64,000 nt of DNA from Gynuella sp050296195. GTDB lineage: Bacteria > Pseudomonadota > Gammaproteobacteria > Pseudomonadales > Natronospirillaceae. Every line of letters begins with the position of its first letter. The first letter of the stretch is position 1. The stretch lies in the NCBI RefSeq assembly GCF_050296195.1, contig NZ_JBNKRB010000001.1; one strand, 5' to 3'. Made by a program: the position numbers and the translations under genes. The notes below the pieces were generated by a model, which was given only the letters and a program-made list of their open reading frames with translations, was not told where the DNA came from and did not search any database. Positions 8,850 through 17,846 of this stretch are shown here, piece after piece.

Positions 8850-10529
8850 TCAATCGAGCAGTTCGACTGCATCCACACTGATGGCTGGAGACAGATATCC
8901 TGATCCACCCGACCCACTGATCACTTCCATAACCAGTCGGTTCCAGTCTCCGGAACTCTGCTGCCAAGCACTTGCTGGCACATCATAGGAGTAAGTCACA
9001 TTGTTACAGCGATAGGTACCCACAGTCAGCGTCCGGGTTTTGGGCTGAGTTGACGGGCTCATGATTGGTGAGGTCCAGTTGTTAACATATAGCCGTGGCC
9101 GGCCACCAGAAAACGCACAGGTCAAGCCAATCCGGATGGTATGCGCTCTGGACAACTCTGCCGGACTCAGTTTGAAATAGATGATGTGGTTATTGTTGAC
9201 GTCCTTCCAGAAATAAGCAGGGAAATGCGAGTCGTCATGAGTCCCAACGATAAAGTTACCTGGATCCCAATTATAAATACGAGTATCTGAGGGGTGCATG
9301 ATGGTGAGTTTATCACCATTGTAGAACTCCTGCGGAGAACCATCCCAGTCACCAATTCTCCAGATGGCTGACGCATAACTTGGATCATTGGTAATATTAA
9401 TGGTATGCAACAGCGTCGAACCACCTGCTGAAACATTCACATTCTGACTGTAAACCGCCAACTCATTTTTGTAGATGGTCATAGTGTACGTACCAGGGAG
9501 CATGTCTGTACTCTTGAAAAAACCGGTACTTTCATTGGTATCTGCCCAGTATTGAGCTCTGCTGTTGGCAAATCCCACCGTATATTCATAACGACTGTCA
9601 CGACCGTTAATACCCACAGCAGCAACCACACCTCGTGAGAAGGATGGCACATAACCATTCAGCCCCATCTGGGAAAACCAAGAGGTGTCGATATTGGTAT
9701 TTGGCTGGGAGCCATTGGTCACCACAAAGGTGTAGTTATTCAAAATGCCAGTACGGAATGCTTCCGTTTGGGCTTCTGCGTAATTAACGATATAGGTCAG
9801 CTCCTGATCGCGATCCGTCGTCTGAGTCAACAGACTACGATAAAACGGGCCGCCGGAACCCCCTTCCTGATTACCACGGACCACCCACATGCCCACATTG
9901 CCACCGGTTGCACCAATGTACTGCCAATCTTTCAGGCGCATATTGGAATAGTGCTTGGAGCGGGTCTCGCCATTGCCCATGGCAAAAATATCAGATGCTT
10001 CGACAGTGGAAACCGTACCGCGCAAGTCAGAATGCTCCGGACCATTAGGCAGTAAGCTGGAGCTTAACCGCATAATGTAGCGAACGTGTCCATGTATATT
10101 CGGTTCAGTGCTAAAGTAAGTGCCCATATAGATATGAGGATAACCTCTGCGGGCCATATAGTAATGCGTCAGGTTACCGGCATTAACCGTCACCTTGATA
10201 AACTGATTGTTGACAGTCGTGGCGTTCACTGAAACTGAGGAAGTATTCGAATACAACCAGTCAAATCCTGAATTAACCTGTGAACCACGCGACTGATTCT
10301 GATATTCCACACCGTAATATTTTAACGAGGCAATATCTCCGGCAGACTGAGTACTGACACCGTTGTCCGTTCGCCGTACCTTAAAGGTAAGCCCGGCACC
10401 CGTATCTACAGTATAGAAATCTCTACTGCTGCTCAAACCAAAATCTGCTAATGCAAGTGTTGGTAGAAAGGCAACGGTGACACCTAACACACGCGCTCTT
10501 TTCATGACCGTTTTTATAACATTTTTCAT
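8850..10529 (-). CDS. Secreted rhamnogalacturonan lyase, polysaccharide lyase family 4
   Basis: Cleaves the rhamnogalacturonan I backbone of pectin by beta-elimination outside the cell. From ATG 10529 the protein starts MKNVIKTVMKRARVLG and has a signal peptide ending ALA before DFG (about 559 residues). An ATG 24 bp further in would also leave a good signal peptide. The N-terminal beta-sandwich catalytic domain includes YYMARRGYPHIYMGTYFS and GNVGMWVVRGNQEGGSGGPF. An FnIII-like middle (PGTYTMTIYKNELAVYSQNV) and a C-terminal carbohydrate-binding domain (WRIGDWDGSPQEF through AISVDAVELLD) complete the three-domain PL4 plan of rhamnogalacturonase B enzymes. It stands alone and has its own terminator. 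The upstream gap holds a perfect 14-bp palindrome. Confidence 0.88.
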   Translation of the reverse strand: MKNVIKTVMKRARVLGVTVAFLPTLALADFGLSSSRDFYTVDTGAGLTFKVRRTDNGVSTQSAGDIASLKYYGVEYQNQSRGSQVNSGFDWLYSNTSSVSVNATTVNNQFIKVTVNAGNLTHYYMARRGYPHIYMGTYFSTEPNIHGHVRYIMRLSSSLLPNGPEHSDLRGTVSTVEASDIFAMGNGETRSKHYSNMRLKDWQYIGATGGNVGMWVVRGNQEGGSGGPFYRSLLTQTTDRDQELTYIVNYAEAQTEAFRTGILNNYTFVVTNGSQPNTNIDTSWFSQMGLNGYVPSFSRGVVAAVGINGRDSRYEYTVGFANSRAQYWADTNESTGFFKSTDMLPGTYTMTIYKNELAVYSQNVNVSAGGSTLLHTINITNDPSYASAIWRIGDWDGSPQEFYNGDKLTIMHPSDTRIYNWDPGNFIVGTHDDSHFPAYFWKDVNNNHIIYFKLSPAELSRAHTIRIGLTCAFSGGRPRLYVNNWTSPIMSPSTQPKTRTLTVGTYRCNNVTYSYDVPASAWQQSSGDWNRLVMEVISGSGGSGYLSPAISVDAVELLD

Positions 10530-11200
10530 GATTGGAACCATTTTTGTTTTTGACAACTTAACTAGGTTGGTTGGAAGAACTAAAATCGATAATATGTCGT
10601 AACCCAAATTTACTTTTTGTTATGCCATTAACTGCATGGGTAAAAACGTAACGACAGCTGACTTCATGAAGCCTATTGATCATCGCGTTATTTTAGGTGT
10701 CACACAAGCACGCAAATCTGCGATACCATCGAATATTATTGATAATGAGACCGGTCTCACATCCGTGGTTTGATTTGCCGGCATCAGCACACAAATGAAA
10801 ATAACCAAAACTAATATCTATCGGATATTCCGATGACCATTCATCAAACCCACCTTTCGCACTCAAACCAATGGATGAACTGATAAACGCCAGTATGAGC
10901 ATGGCTGACAGGATCATCCAGCTACAACTCAGCAAAGAAGAGCACTACCGGCGGCACATTTTCACGGGATTCCCGTTACAAAGAAGGTGCCATAAACGCA
11001 TACATCCGTCCGTGACATTGCATTATCGGAAAATGTTCGCCACTACGATAGTACTTTTGGATGAGTCGGTACCGTCACCCACATTTACTGCTATACCTAA
11101 GTAAATAGAAATTTAAATTAACTAGATCACTATCTTCACATAGCAATAGCCAACATAGCAGCCTTGAAAAGGCATTCAATATTATGGATATGAGGTTCAT
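10530..11200. other. Intergenic between PL4 lyase and chemoreceptor, about 670 bp
   Basis: Divergent promoters for the lyase (minus) and the PAS chemoreceptor (plus) must lie here. Short ORFs on both strands lack ribosome-binding sites and family resemblance. The only notable structure is the palindrome at 10746-10759. Confidence 0.5.
10746..10759. promoter_or_regulatory. Perfect 14-bp palindrome upstream of the PL4 gene
   Basis: TGAGAC-CG... reads as TGAGACC followed by its exact reverse complement GGTCTCA. It lies about 220 bp upstream of the lyase start and 440 bp upstream of the chemoreceptor. The shape resembles a dimeric-repressor operator, loosely like pectin-regulator KdgR boxes (TGAAAC...GTTTCA), but the spacing differs. 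Confidence 0.3.
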
Positions 11201-13042
11201 ATGCGACTACAGAAAAAAGACGGCTTGTTTAGCCGTATTCGCAAGGCAGTTCTCAATGACTATCCCGAACTCAACGAGCTGCAGGGCCAAGTGGATGCCA
11301 TCAATAAATCTATGGGGGTGATCGAGTTTAATCTGGATGGTACGGTGATCCATGCCAACCCCAATTTTCTACGCCTGCTCGGTTATGAGCTGGACGAGAT
11401 TAAAGGCCAGCACCACCGGATATTTGTAGACCCGGCTTATGCAGCCAGCCCGGAATATCAGTCTTTTTGGGAAAAACTCAGACGGGGGGAATATGACGCC
11501 AGTGAATACAAACGTATTGGCAAAGGAGGCAGGGAAGTTTGGATCCAGGCGTCCTACAATCCGATCCGGGATCAGAATGATCAGGTCTACAAAGTCGTCA
11601 AATATGCCACAGATATCACTGAGGAAAAGTTACGCAATGCCAATTATCGCGGCCAGATTGATGCCATCAATAAATCCATGGGTGTGATTGAGTTTAATCT
11701 GGATGGTACAGTCATTGATGCCAACGATATCTTCTTAAACCTGATCAAATATCGACGCGAAGAAGCAAAAGGCATACACCATCGTAATTTTGTGGATGCG
11801 GAATATGCAGCCAGTGATCAATATCGGCAATTTTGGGAACAGCTTGGGAAAGGGCAGTTTAATGCTGGAGAGTACCAGAGAAAGGATAAAAACGGCGAGG
11901 ATATCTGGATTCAGGCTTCTTATAATCCGATAAGCGATGCCAGCGGGAAAGTATACAAAGTTGTTAAATATGCCTCCGATGTCACCGACCAGAAGCGCTA
12001 CCAACTGATGGTGGAAAAAGTCCTGACAGAAACACGTTCTGTGATGTCGTCTTTGGCCGATGGTGACCTGACCCACACAATGGCCGGAAATTTTGAAGGT
12101 GAATTTGCTATCTTGCGTGATGCGGTCAACAGCTCCATCAAAAATCTCAGTGATATAATTATCCAGATAACGGATTCAGGCGAACGCATCAACAGTGCTG
12201 CCGGTGAAATTGCGGCCGGTAATACCGATCTCTCCTCACGAACTGAAGAACAGGCCTCATCGCTGGAAGAAACCGCCGCAAGCATGGAAGAGCTGGCCAC
12301 CACGGTTAAACAGAATGCTGAAAACACCCGCCAGGCGGATCAATTCATTGCTGATGCATCGGGTATTGCCGCCAAAGGCAACGAGGTGATCAATGAAGTA
12401 GTGCACAATATGAGCAGTATCAATGATGCTTCCCGACGGGTTGCAGACATCATAACGGTCATAGATGGTATTGCCTTTCAAACCAATATTCTTGCCTTAA
12501 ATGCCGCAGTTGAAGCTGCCCGCGCCGGTGAGCAAGGCAGGGGGTTCTCAGTTGTTGCGGGTGAAGTACGCAGTCTGGCTCAACGTTCAGCTGACGCTGC
12601 CACTGAAATCAAACAGTTAATCGCCAACTCTGTTGAGAAAGTTGAAAGTGGCACCCGCCTGGTACAACAGGCCGGGGAAACCATGGAAAACATAATGTCA
12701 GCGGTCAAACGTATTACCGATATCATGCGCGAAGTAGCGAATGCGTCCGAAGAACAAAGTTCCGGGATTCAGCAGGTCAACCAGGCCATTGGGCAAATGG
12801 ACAGTGTCACTCAACAAAATGCCGCACTGGTTGAAGAAGCCGCCGCCGCCGCCCAGTCTCTCGAGGAACAGGCCCGCGCACTGGCCAAAGCGGTAGGACG
12901 CTTTAACACCGGTGTAGTGACAAAAGTAATTCAATCTGAAAGTCAGCAACCGGCGCACAGCAAACCTGTCAAAACAAATGTCGCTACGCCCAGAAAACCC
13001 CAAGCAGTCAAAGAAGCTCACGATGATTGGGACGAATTCTAG
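11201..13042 (+). CDS. Soluble methyl-accepting chemotaxis protein with tandem PAS domains
   Basis: Cytoplasmic chemoreceptor of 613 residues with no transmembrane segment. Two closely similar PAS domains lie at about 28-142 and 151-265. They share DAINKSMGVIEFNLDGTVI and WIQASYNP, so they arose by internal duplication. A short linker leads to the MCP signalling domain (about 330-575) with the hairpin tip FQTNILALNAAVEAARAGEQ. The protein ends DDWDEF, resembling the WxxF CheR/CheB-docking tether (NWETF in Tar/Tsr), which suggests adaptation by methylation. PAS-only receptors of this type often sense redox state or small intracellular ligands. Shine-Dalgarno ATGAGG precedes the ATG. Confidence 0.93.
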   Translation: MRLQKKDGLFSRIRKAVLNDYPELNELQGQVDAINKSMGVIEFNLDGTVIHANPNFLRLLGYELDEIKGQHHRIFVDPAYAASPEYQSFWEKLRRGEYDASEYKRIGKGGREVWIQASYNPIRDQNDQVYKVVKYATDITEEKLRNANYRGQIDAINKSMGVIEFNLDGTVIDANDIFLNLIKYRREEAKGIHHRNFVDAEYAASDQYRQFWEQLGKGQFNAGEYQRKDKNGEDIWIQASYNPISDASGKVYKVVKYASDVTDQKRYQLMVEKVLTETRSVMSSLADGDLTHTMAGNFEGEFAILRDAVNSSIKNLSDIIIQITDSGERINSAAGEIAAGNTDLSSRTEEQASSLEETAASMEELATTVKQNAENTRQADQFIADASGIAAKGNEVINEVVHNMSSINDASRRVADIITVIDGIAFQTNILALNAAVEAARAGEQGRGFSVVAGEVRSLAQRSADAATEIKQLIANSVEKVESGTRLVQQAGETMENIMSAVKRITDIMREVANASEEQSSGIQQVNQAIGQMDSVTQQNAALVEEAAAAAQSLEEQARALAKAVGRFNTGVVTKVIQSESQQPAHSKPVKTNVATPRKPQAVKEAHDDWDEF

Positions 13043-13402
13043 TCGAGATGTTATTGAAGAAATAAACGGTCGACGGAAGTTACCACACTGCAGGGTAGCC
13101 AGGAGCCCATTGTATGTCCCAGAAAAGTTTCGTTTTCGCCCATTATGGTTCTTTTTTCATCACACCTGCCGATAACGACTGTAATGGGACTTCTGAAAAA
13201 TAGGAATAGTTTTGATGCAGGCGAGAAAGCACTACTCGCAACGCTGCAATTTACGGTGTAAATGAGGATATGAGACGGGGCTGACAACGTCCTGTGCGAA
13301 AATAGGCCTTGTTTCAGAGGTTCCCTTACATCTATTTGTCATTTTTTATCCTTCATCTGTTTGGATGAAGCGTGAACGGAATAAGTCTATGGGGAAAACC
13401 GA
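13043..13402. other. Intergenic between the two chemoreceptors, 360 bp
   Basis: No credible ORF or RNA. A small hairpin (CTTCATC...GATGAAG, about 13352-13371) lies just ahead of the second receptor and has no T-run. Confidence 0.45.
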
Positions 13403-15397
13403 ATGAATTTTCTTTCCAACCTGAAGCTATCACACATTATTGTCACTGCCTGTTTGCTGCCATCGGCTTTTGCCGTGGTCCTGGTGATACTGCTAACTAA
13501 TATTTTCAACCAGAATATTAAGGAGGCAAAGCTGGCCGAAGACCTGATCAGGCTGTCTCAATACCTGGATGCTGTCGCACACGCCCATGCAGTGGAACGG
13601 GGACTGACCGCCGGGTTCCTTGGTTCGGGTGGCAGTAAAGGCCGCGATGCTCTGCTCGCTCAACGAAAGGTAGCGGATGAGACCGGCAGTGTATTGAAAT
13701 CTCTGTCAGTCGAGGACTTTCAGAGTATCCCTGAACAATATCTTCGTGAATTGTTGAAACCAGTCATCTCGTTTTTATCCAACAAACCTGCTGTTCGCCA
13801 GAAAGTGGATCGCCTGGACCCTAAAAACGGCGCATTTAATTACTATTCAACACTCAACCGCCGAGCCCTGAACTCTATTCAGGGGTTACTCAGTGAACTT
13901 GGCGAACCAAAACTCACCCAACTGCTGGAGGTTCGTTTGACGCTGTTATGGATGAAAGAACGCATTGGCCAGTATAGGGGGGCACTCAATGGTATCTTTG
14001 CCAGCGGTACAGCCAGCGATAAACTCAAGTCGGAGGTGTCCGATTACATCAGTGATGAACAATTCTGGCTGGCCAATTTTCAGACATATGCCAATGCAAC
14101 GGATAAAGCCATGCTGAATGACCTCATGAACCAGCCTGCCTGGAAAGAAGTGGATGCCATTACCAGCCGTTTCAGCAACAACCCGGAAAACAACGGTATA
14201 TCAGGTCCATCCAACTGGTTCAATCTGGCCACTCAACGGATCACTCAGGTCAAACAACTGGCAGATCACATTTCTGCTGAAATCCATGATACAGCGACAA
14301 CCATTACCCGGAATAAATTCTGGTCCCGCAATCTCCTGCTTGTCCTAACCACAGCCACGTTGATTCCTCTAGTGCTGCTGCTGCGTCTGTTTATAAAACT
14401 TACCCGAAACAAAGTACAAAATATCCATCAGGTATTGCAGGCAGTATCAGAACAGCGAGATCTCTCGGTACGTGTCAATTCACAGTCCACAGATGAGTTT
14501 GGTGACATCATTGATGCTTTGAACAATCACCTGGACCACCTGACTTTTTCTTTCAGGATGTTACTCGACAAATCAGTTGAATCCCGTTCAAGCATGGATG
14601 AGATGATGTCATTTTCGCAACGGGCCCTGCAGGAAAATCAGGACCAGTTTTCCCGCATCGATCAGGTCGCATCTGCCGTTCATGAAATGTCCCAAACCAG
14701 CGGTGTAATTTCTGAAGATATGCAGGTAGCCGCTCGGGAAACCGATGAAATCAAAACCCAGAGCACTCAAGGCGGTGAACGGATGCAGGTTATTCTGGGT
14801 TCCATTCAATCTCTGCACAATGGAGTGGAAGAGGGCCACTCAGCCGTACAACGGGTCACCAGCCATACTGAAGAGATCAGCAGCATTCTGTTAACCATTG
14901 AATCGATTGCGGAACAAACCAATCTCCTGGCCCTTAATGCCGCCATCGAGGCTGCCAGGGCAGGAGAGCAGGGCCGGGGATTTGCCGTGGTAGCCGATGA
15001 GGTTCGCAACCTGGCACAACGAACCCAGGGATCAACCGAGGAGATCCGCTCAATGATTGAATCACTGGTCGATTCGGGTCGTTCGGCACTGACATCGATG
15101 CAAAAATGTTCGGAAGTTGCATCTGATACAGAAGCCAAGGTTTCCGAAAACGTCAAAATGGTGAGCGCTCTATTCAACTCTATTGACACCTTGAACCAGA
15201 CTATCGAGCGCGTTGCCACTGCATCAGAACAGCAGTCTCAGGTCGCGGACGATGTTAACGGCAACATTCAGATCATCAATGAGCAGTCCCGTAACGTTCT
15301 GGATGCCGTCACCACTACCGTCAACAGTTCAACCGAAGCCAACCGGCGCTTTTCTGAGGTCGTCGGAGAGATCCAACAGTACCGAACACAGCAATAA
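13403..15397 (+). CDS. Membrane chemoreceptor with nitrate/nitrite-sensing (NIT) domain
   Basis: Methyl-accepting chemotaxis protein of 664 residues. TM1 is at about 9-32, followed by a periplasmic helical NIT domain (about 50-295) with the family signature VERGLTAGFLGSGG and helical RLTLLWMKERIGQYRGALNGIF. TM2 is at about 306-330 (LLLVLTTATLIPLVLLLRLFI), then HAMP at 330-385 and a signalling domain with tip EQTNLLALNAAIEAARAGEQ near 500. NIT domains in other proteins respond to nitrate or nitrite; ligand here is inferred. No CheR-docking pentapeptide is visible (ends YRTQQ), unlike the upstream receptor. It is separated from that receptor by 360 bp. Confidence 0.9.
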   Translation: MNFLSNLKLSHIIVTACLLPSAFAVVLVILLTNIFNQNIKEAKLAEDLIRLSQYLDAVAHAHAVERGLTAGFLGSGGSKGRDALLAQRKVADETGSVLKSLSVEDFQSIPEQYLRELLKPVISFLSNKPAVRQKVDRLDPKNGAFNYYSTLNRRALNSIQGLLSELGEPKLTQLLEVRLTLLWMKERIGQYRGALNGIFASGTASDKLKSEVSDYISDEQFWLANFQTYANATDKAMLNDLMNQPAWKEVDAITSRFSNNPENNGISGPSNWFNLATQRITQVKQLADHISAEIHDTATTITRNKFWSRNLLLVLTTATLIPLVLLLRLFIKLTRNKVQNIHQVLQAVSEQRDLSVRVNSQSTDEFGDIIDALNNHLDHLTFSFRMLLDKSVESRSSMDEMMSFSQRALQENQDQFSRIDQVASAVHEMSQTSGVISEDMQVAARETDEIKTQSTQGGERMQVILGSIQSLHNGVEEGHSAVQRVTSHTEEISSILLTIESIAEQTNLLALNAAIEAARAGEQGRGFAVVADEVRNLAQRTQGSTEEIRSMIESLVDSGRSALTSMQKCSEVASDTEAKVSENVKMVSALFNSIDTLNQTIERVATASEQQSQVADDVNGNIQIINEQSRNVLDAVTTTVNSSTEANRRFSEVVGEIQQYRTQQ

Positions 15398-15402
15398 CAC
15401 CT

Positions 15403-15434
15403 GGCAGGGTGTCTGGATATCCAACCACCCTGCC
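15403..15434. terminator. Hairpin between convergent genes
   Basis: GGCAGGGTG / CACCCTGCC, a perfect 9-bp stem with an inner GGATATCC, immediately after the NIT receptor stop and before the thioesterase stop. No long T-run; likely a bidirectional terminator. Confidence 0.45.
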
Positions 15435-15446
15435 ACCACAGACACT

Positions 15447-15926
15447 TCAGGTTTTGACGTGGGCCTCCATTTCGGCACCGATTTTCTTGCGCATTTCCAT
15501 CAACCGGATAGCTGACTCCCGCAATCGCATATCTTTTTTAGTGGTGGGGACCCATTCCGGCACATCCGTGGGCTTACCGTCCTCGTCCACCGCCACCATG
15601 ATAACGATGCAATGAGTGGTCAGATAACGTTCTGATTCCTTCGGATCACCGGCCCGAACATCCAGACCAATATGCATGGAGGTTCGGCCGGTATAGATCA
15701 CTTTAGCTGAAACCTCGACGATACTCCCCACCAGGATAGGTTTGACGAAGCGAATACCGCCAGCGTAGGCGGTAATGCAATAGTGACCGCTCCAGCCTGC
15801 TGCACAGGCATATGCCGCGAGATCAATCCACTTCATAACCGCTCCACCATGGACTTTGCCACCAAAGTTCTGATCTGACGGTTCTGCCAGGAATCTAAGA
15901 GTGATTTGTCTGTCTTTGCCTGCCAT
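15447..15926 (-). CDS. Acyl-CoA thioesterase, hot-dog fold (YciA/BACH type)
   Basis: Hydrolyses acyl-CoA in the cytoplasm. From ATG 15926 (MAGKDRQITLRFLAEPSDQN), preceded by AGAAGAGAAG, it is 159 residues. A longer reading from 16007 is unlikely. The family signature is GGKVHGGAVMKWIDLAAYACA (residues about 21-41), with the catalytic Asp of MKWID. The strands GIRFVKPILVGSIVEV and TSMHIGLDVRA complete the hot-dog. Substrate chain length cannot be read from sequence. It converges on the NIT receptor gene. Confidence 0.9.
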   Translation of the reverse strand: MAGKDRQITLRFLAEPSDQNFGGKVHGGAVMKWIDLAAYACAAGWSGHYCITAYAGGIRFVKPILVGSIVEVSAKVIYTGRTSMHIGLDVRAGDPKESERYLTTHCIVIMVAVDEDGKPTDVPEWVPTTKKDMRLRESAIRLMEMRKKIGAEMEAHVKT

Positions 15927-16198
15927 AAGGTCTTCTCTTCTGTTAAGGGGGTTCAGGGCGGACACATTGATTGTCGGCCATGTCGCAAAATTACGACAAA
16001 ATCTCAATTTTTTTCTCTTCTTTCGCTGAAATTGTCTGAAAAACAGCTAGAATTCAAGCAGCCTGGAGACACGACTATGTTTGAGTCCCCTGGTAACCGA
16101 GCTTCACACCTCAAGACTGTCTGTCATTTTTTTCCTTCCGTGAAGCAATTACTTTGTTAGAAAGGAAAACAGCGTTAAGTATTAAGGAGAAATTTTTC

Positions 16199-17077
16199 GT
16201 GAAAAAGCTGATTTTATTATCCGCCGTAAGTCTTTTTGCCAGCAGCTCTGCATTCTGCTACGAGCCTCTCAGTTTTGATGCCTCAATCAACCCCGGCATA
16301 TTTTCTTATTCTCATTCATCCACTGAAGATACCGACACCCAGACCAGCCTGCGCTACACCCTGGGAGGCTATTATCGGTTCCAGGAAAACTATCGTGCAG
16401 GGCTGAATCTCAGTTATTTCAATGACCAATTTGTCGGTGATGACGACGTGATTCATGAAGACGTCAGCAGTTTCGACTTTGCAGCTCTGGCACAGGCTCG
16501 AATTCCAAAGATTCAATGGTTCGACCTCTGGCTCGGTGGAGGTCTGGCCTATGGCATTTCTGATTTCACAGACCGCTTTACCGAAACACCTCTTGGAAAT
16601 GTTGACGATACCTTCAAAGACAACACAGGTATTGGCGACTTTGGTTATCAGTTACAGGCCGATGGTGTATATCATCTGCCAGACAGCTGGCCGGTGGACC
16701 TGGGGCTCGCCGCCACTTACCGGGCACCATTTGAAAATGGCTCAACCGTCATGAGCATCGGTTTCAAAGTCGTCTTCAAAAAAACCTCTTTCTTACTGCC
16801 TGGCAGCAAGCCAAAGGCAACAGAATCTGTTCAGGTGGCGCCTGAAACTGAAGCAACCGCTCCACAGAACACCTCAGAGGAAGTCACCGCCCAACCTACA
16901 ACCACTGACTCAGTGACAGAACAGCCATCGGCAACGCAGCCGTCTGAAGACACGGTGACTCCGAAAGAAACGGAAGCCAAAGATACAGCGGATACCGAAA
17001 CGGCTGCAGATAAAAAAGAGGAGCGTAAAAAATGGAAAAATGCCACAGAGATCGTCCCTGATCAGGTATATCCCTAA
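16199..17077 (+). CDS. Outer-membrane beta-barrel protein with Thr/Glu/Pro-rich C-terminal tail
   Basis: The start is a GTG at 16199, decided by TAAGGAGA at 16183-16190. It gives a signal peptide MKKLILLSAVSLFASSSAFC and a mature protein of about 270 residues. Alternating aromatic/hydrophilic strands (SLRYTLGGYYRFQENYRAGLNLSYF, WFDLWLGGGLAYGISDF, FGYQLQADGVYHL, VDLGLAATYRAPF, MSIGFKVVF) suggest an eight-stranded OmpA/OmpW-like barrel up to about residue 195. After that comes a low-complexity region rich in T, E, P and A, ending in a charged KKEERKKWK segment. No OmpA peptidoglycan-binding domain is present. Function unknown. Confidence 0.7.
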   Translation: MKKLILLSAVSLFASSSAFCYEPLSFDASINPGIFSYSHSSTEDTDTQTSLRYTLGGYYRFQENYRAGLNLSYFNDQFVGDDDVIHEDVSSFDFAALAQARIPKIQWFDLWLGGGLAYGISDFTDRFTETPLGNVDDTFKDNTGIGDFGYQLQADGVYHLPDSWPVDLGLAATYRAPFENGSTVMSIGFKVVFKKTSFLLPGSKPKATESVQVAPETEATAPQNTSEEVTAQPTTTDSVTEQPSATQPSEDTVTPKETEAKDTADTETAADKKEERKKWKNATEIVPDQVYP

Positions 17078-17185
17078 CTAAAAAAGCCGGATCATTGATC
17101 TGCCGGGCGATTGTAGAATACTGATACAACCATCGTCCGACAGCCTGATCCGGCAACAGAATCTGATGACCACAAATGGCACTGC

Positions 17186-17836
17186 TCATCGTGCGGCAAT
17201 CAGCGTATGCAGATGCTCAAAGTCATTGATGACCCGCCAATCACCCCCGCCATTTACCACTCGGGTCTGCCAGTTTTCCAATCGACTCATATATTCACGC
17301 GGGTCTATATTGTCGCTGCGCAGCTTAGTAACGTTCAGAGCGACCACATGAATTCCCTGAAGGGTAATGGGAAAGTCCCGTATATGACCTTTTTCCAAGT
17401 CCTCTTCCAGATCCGAAAACACCAGCACATATTTTTCACCGGCCCCGGTCTCATTCAAATATTCAGTCGCCTGTAACATCCCTCCAGTAATATCTGTATG
17501 GGCACTGCCTTTTTTCACTGTGGCAACATAATCATCCATCTTGTCCTTAAATGAGCGCTTTTGATCATTGGCAACACTGGGACGTTCATCCAGTGTTACC
17601 TTGGCAATCATATCTTTTTCACTGAAGCTGCCGCTGTCTATCCGGGCAACAGCGACTGAGTCGCCGCTGTCCAGTGTGGCCAGGAGATAATTCAGGATCG
17701 CCTGGGCTTTATTCAGTTCTTCGGTATAGGTCCCTGAAGTATCGATCAGCAGGTACACCGCTTTATTGGTCGGCATTGGCTGGCTGCAACTCATCAGCGC
17801 CAGAGAGATACCGAGTGATATCATTAATTTTTTCAT
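17186..17836 (-). CDS. VWA-like lipoprotein
   Basis: Start chosen at ATG 17836 (MKKLMISLGISLALMSC) because a lipoprotein signal with lipobox LMSC follows at once. The mature part resembles a von Willebrand A domain: YLLIDTSGTYTEEL contains the MIDAS-like DTSGT, HTDITGGMLQATEYL is the second metal loop, and YVLVFSDLEEDLEKGH the third. The length is 216 residues. The ATG is 10 bp after the stop of the upstream coiled-coil membrane protein, so both are in one operon and the VWA protein may act with it at the envelope. Function unknown. Confidence 0.78.
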   Translation of the reverse strand: MKKLMISLGISLALMSCSQPMPTNKAVYLLIDTSGTYTEELNKAQAILNYLLATLDSGDSVAVARIDSGSFSEKDMIAKVTLDERPSVANDQKRSFKDKMDDYVATVKKGSAHTDITGGMLQATEYLNETGAGEKYVLVFSDLEEDLEKGHIRDFPITLQGIHVVALNVTKLRSDNIDPREYMSRLENWQTRVVNGGGDWRVINDFEHLHTLIAAR

Positions 17837-17846
17837 TGCTATGCTC

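Noticed and set aside
10693..11104. Two short opposed ORFs between the PL4 lyase and the PAS chemoreceptor
   Set aside because: They overlap each other, lack Shine-Dalgarno sequences, and match no family.
12195..12481. Short ORFs on both strands within the chemoreceptor genes
   Set aside because: Shadows of the conserved MCP coding frame.
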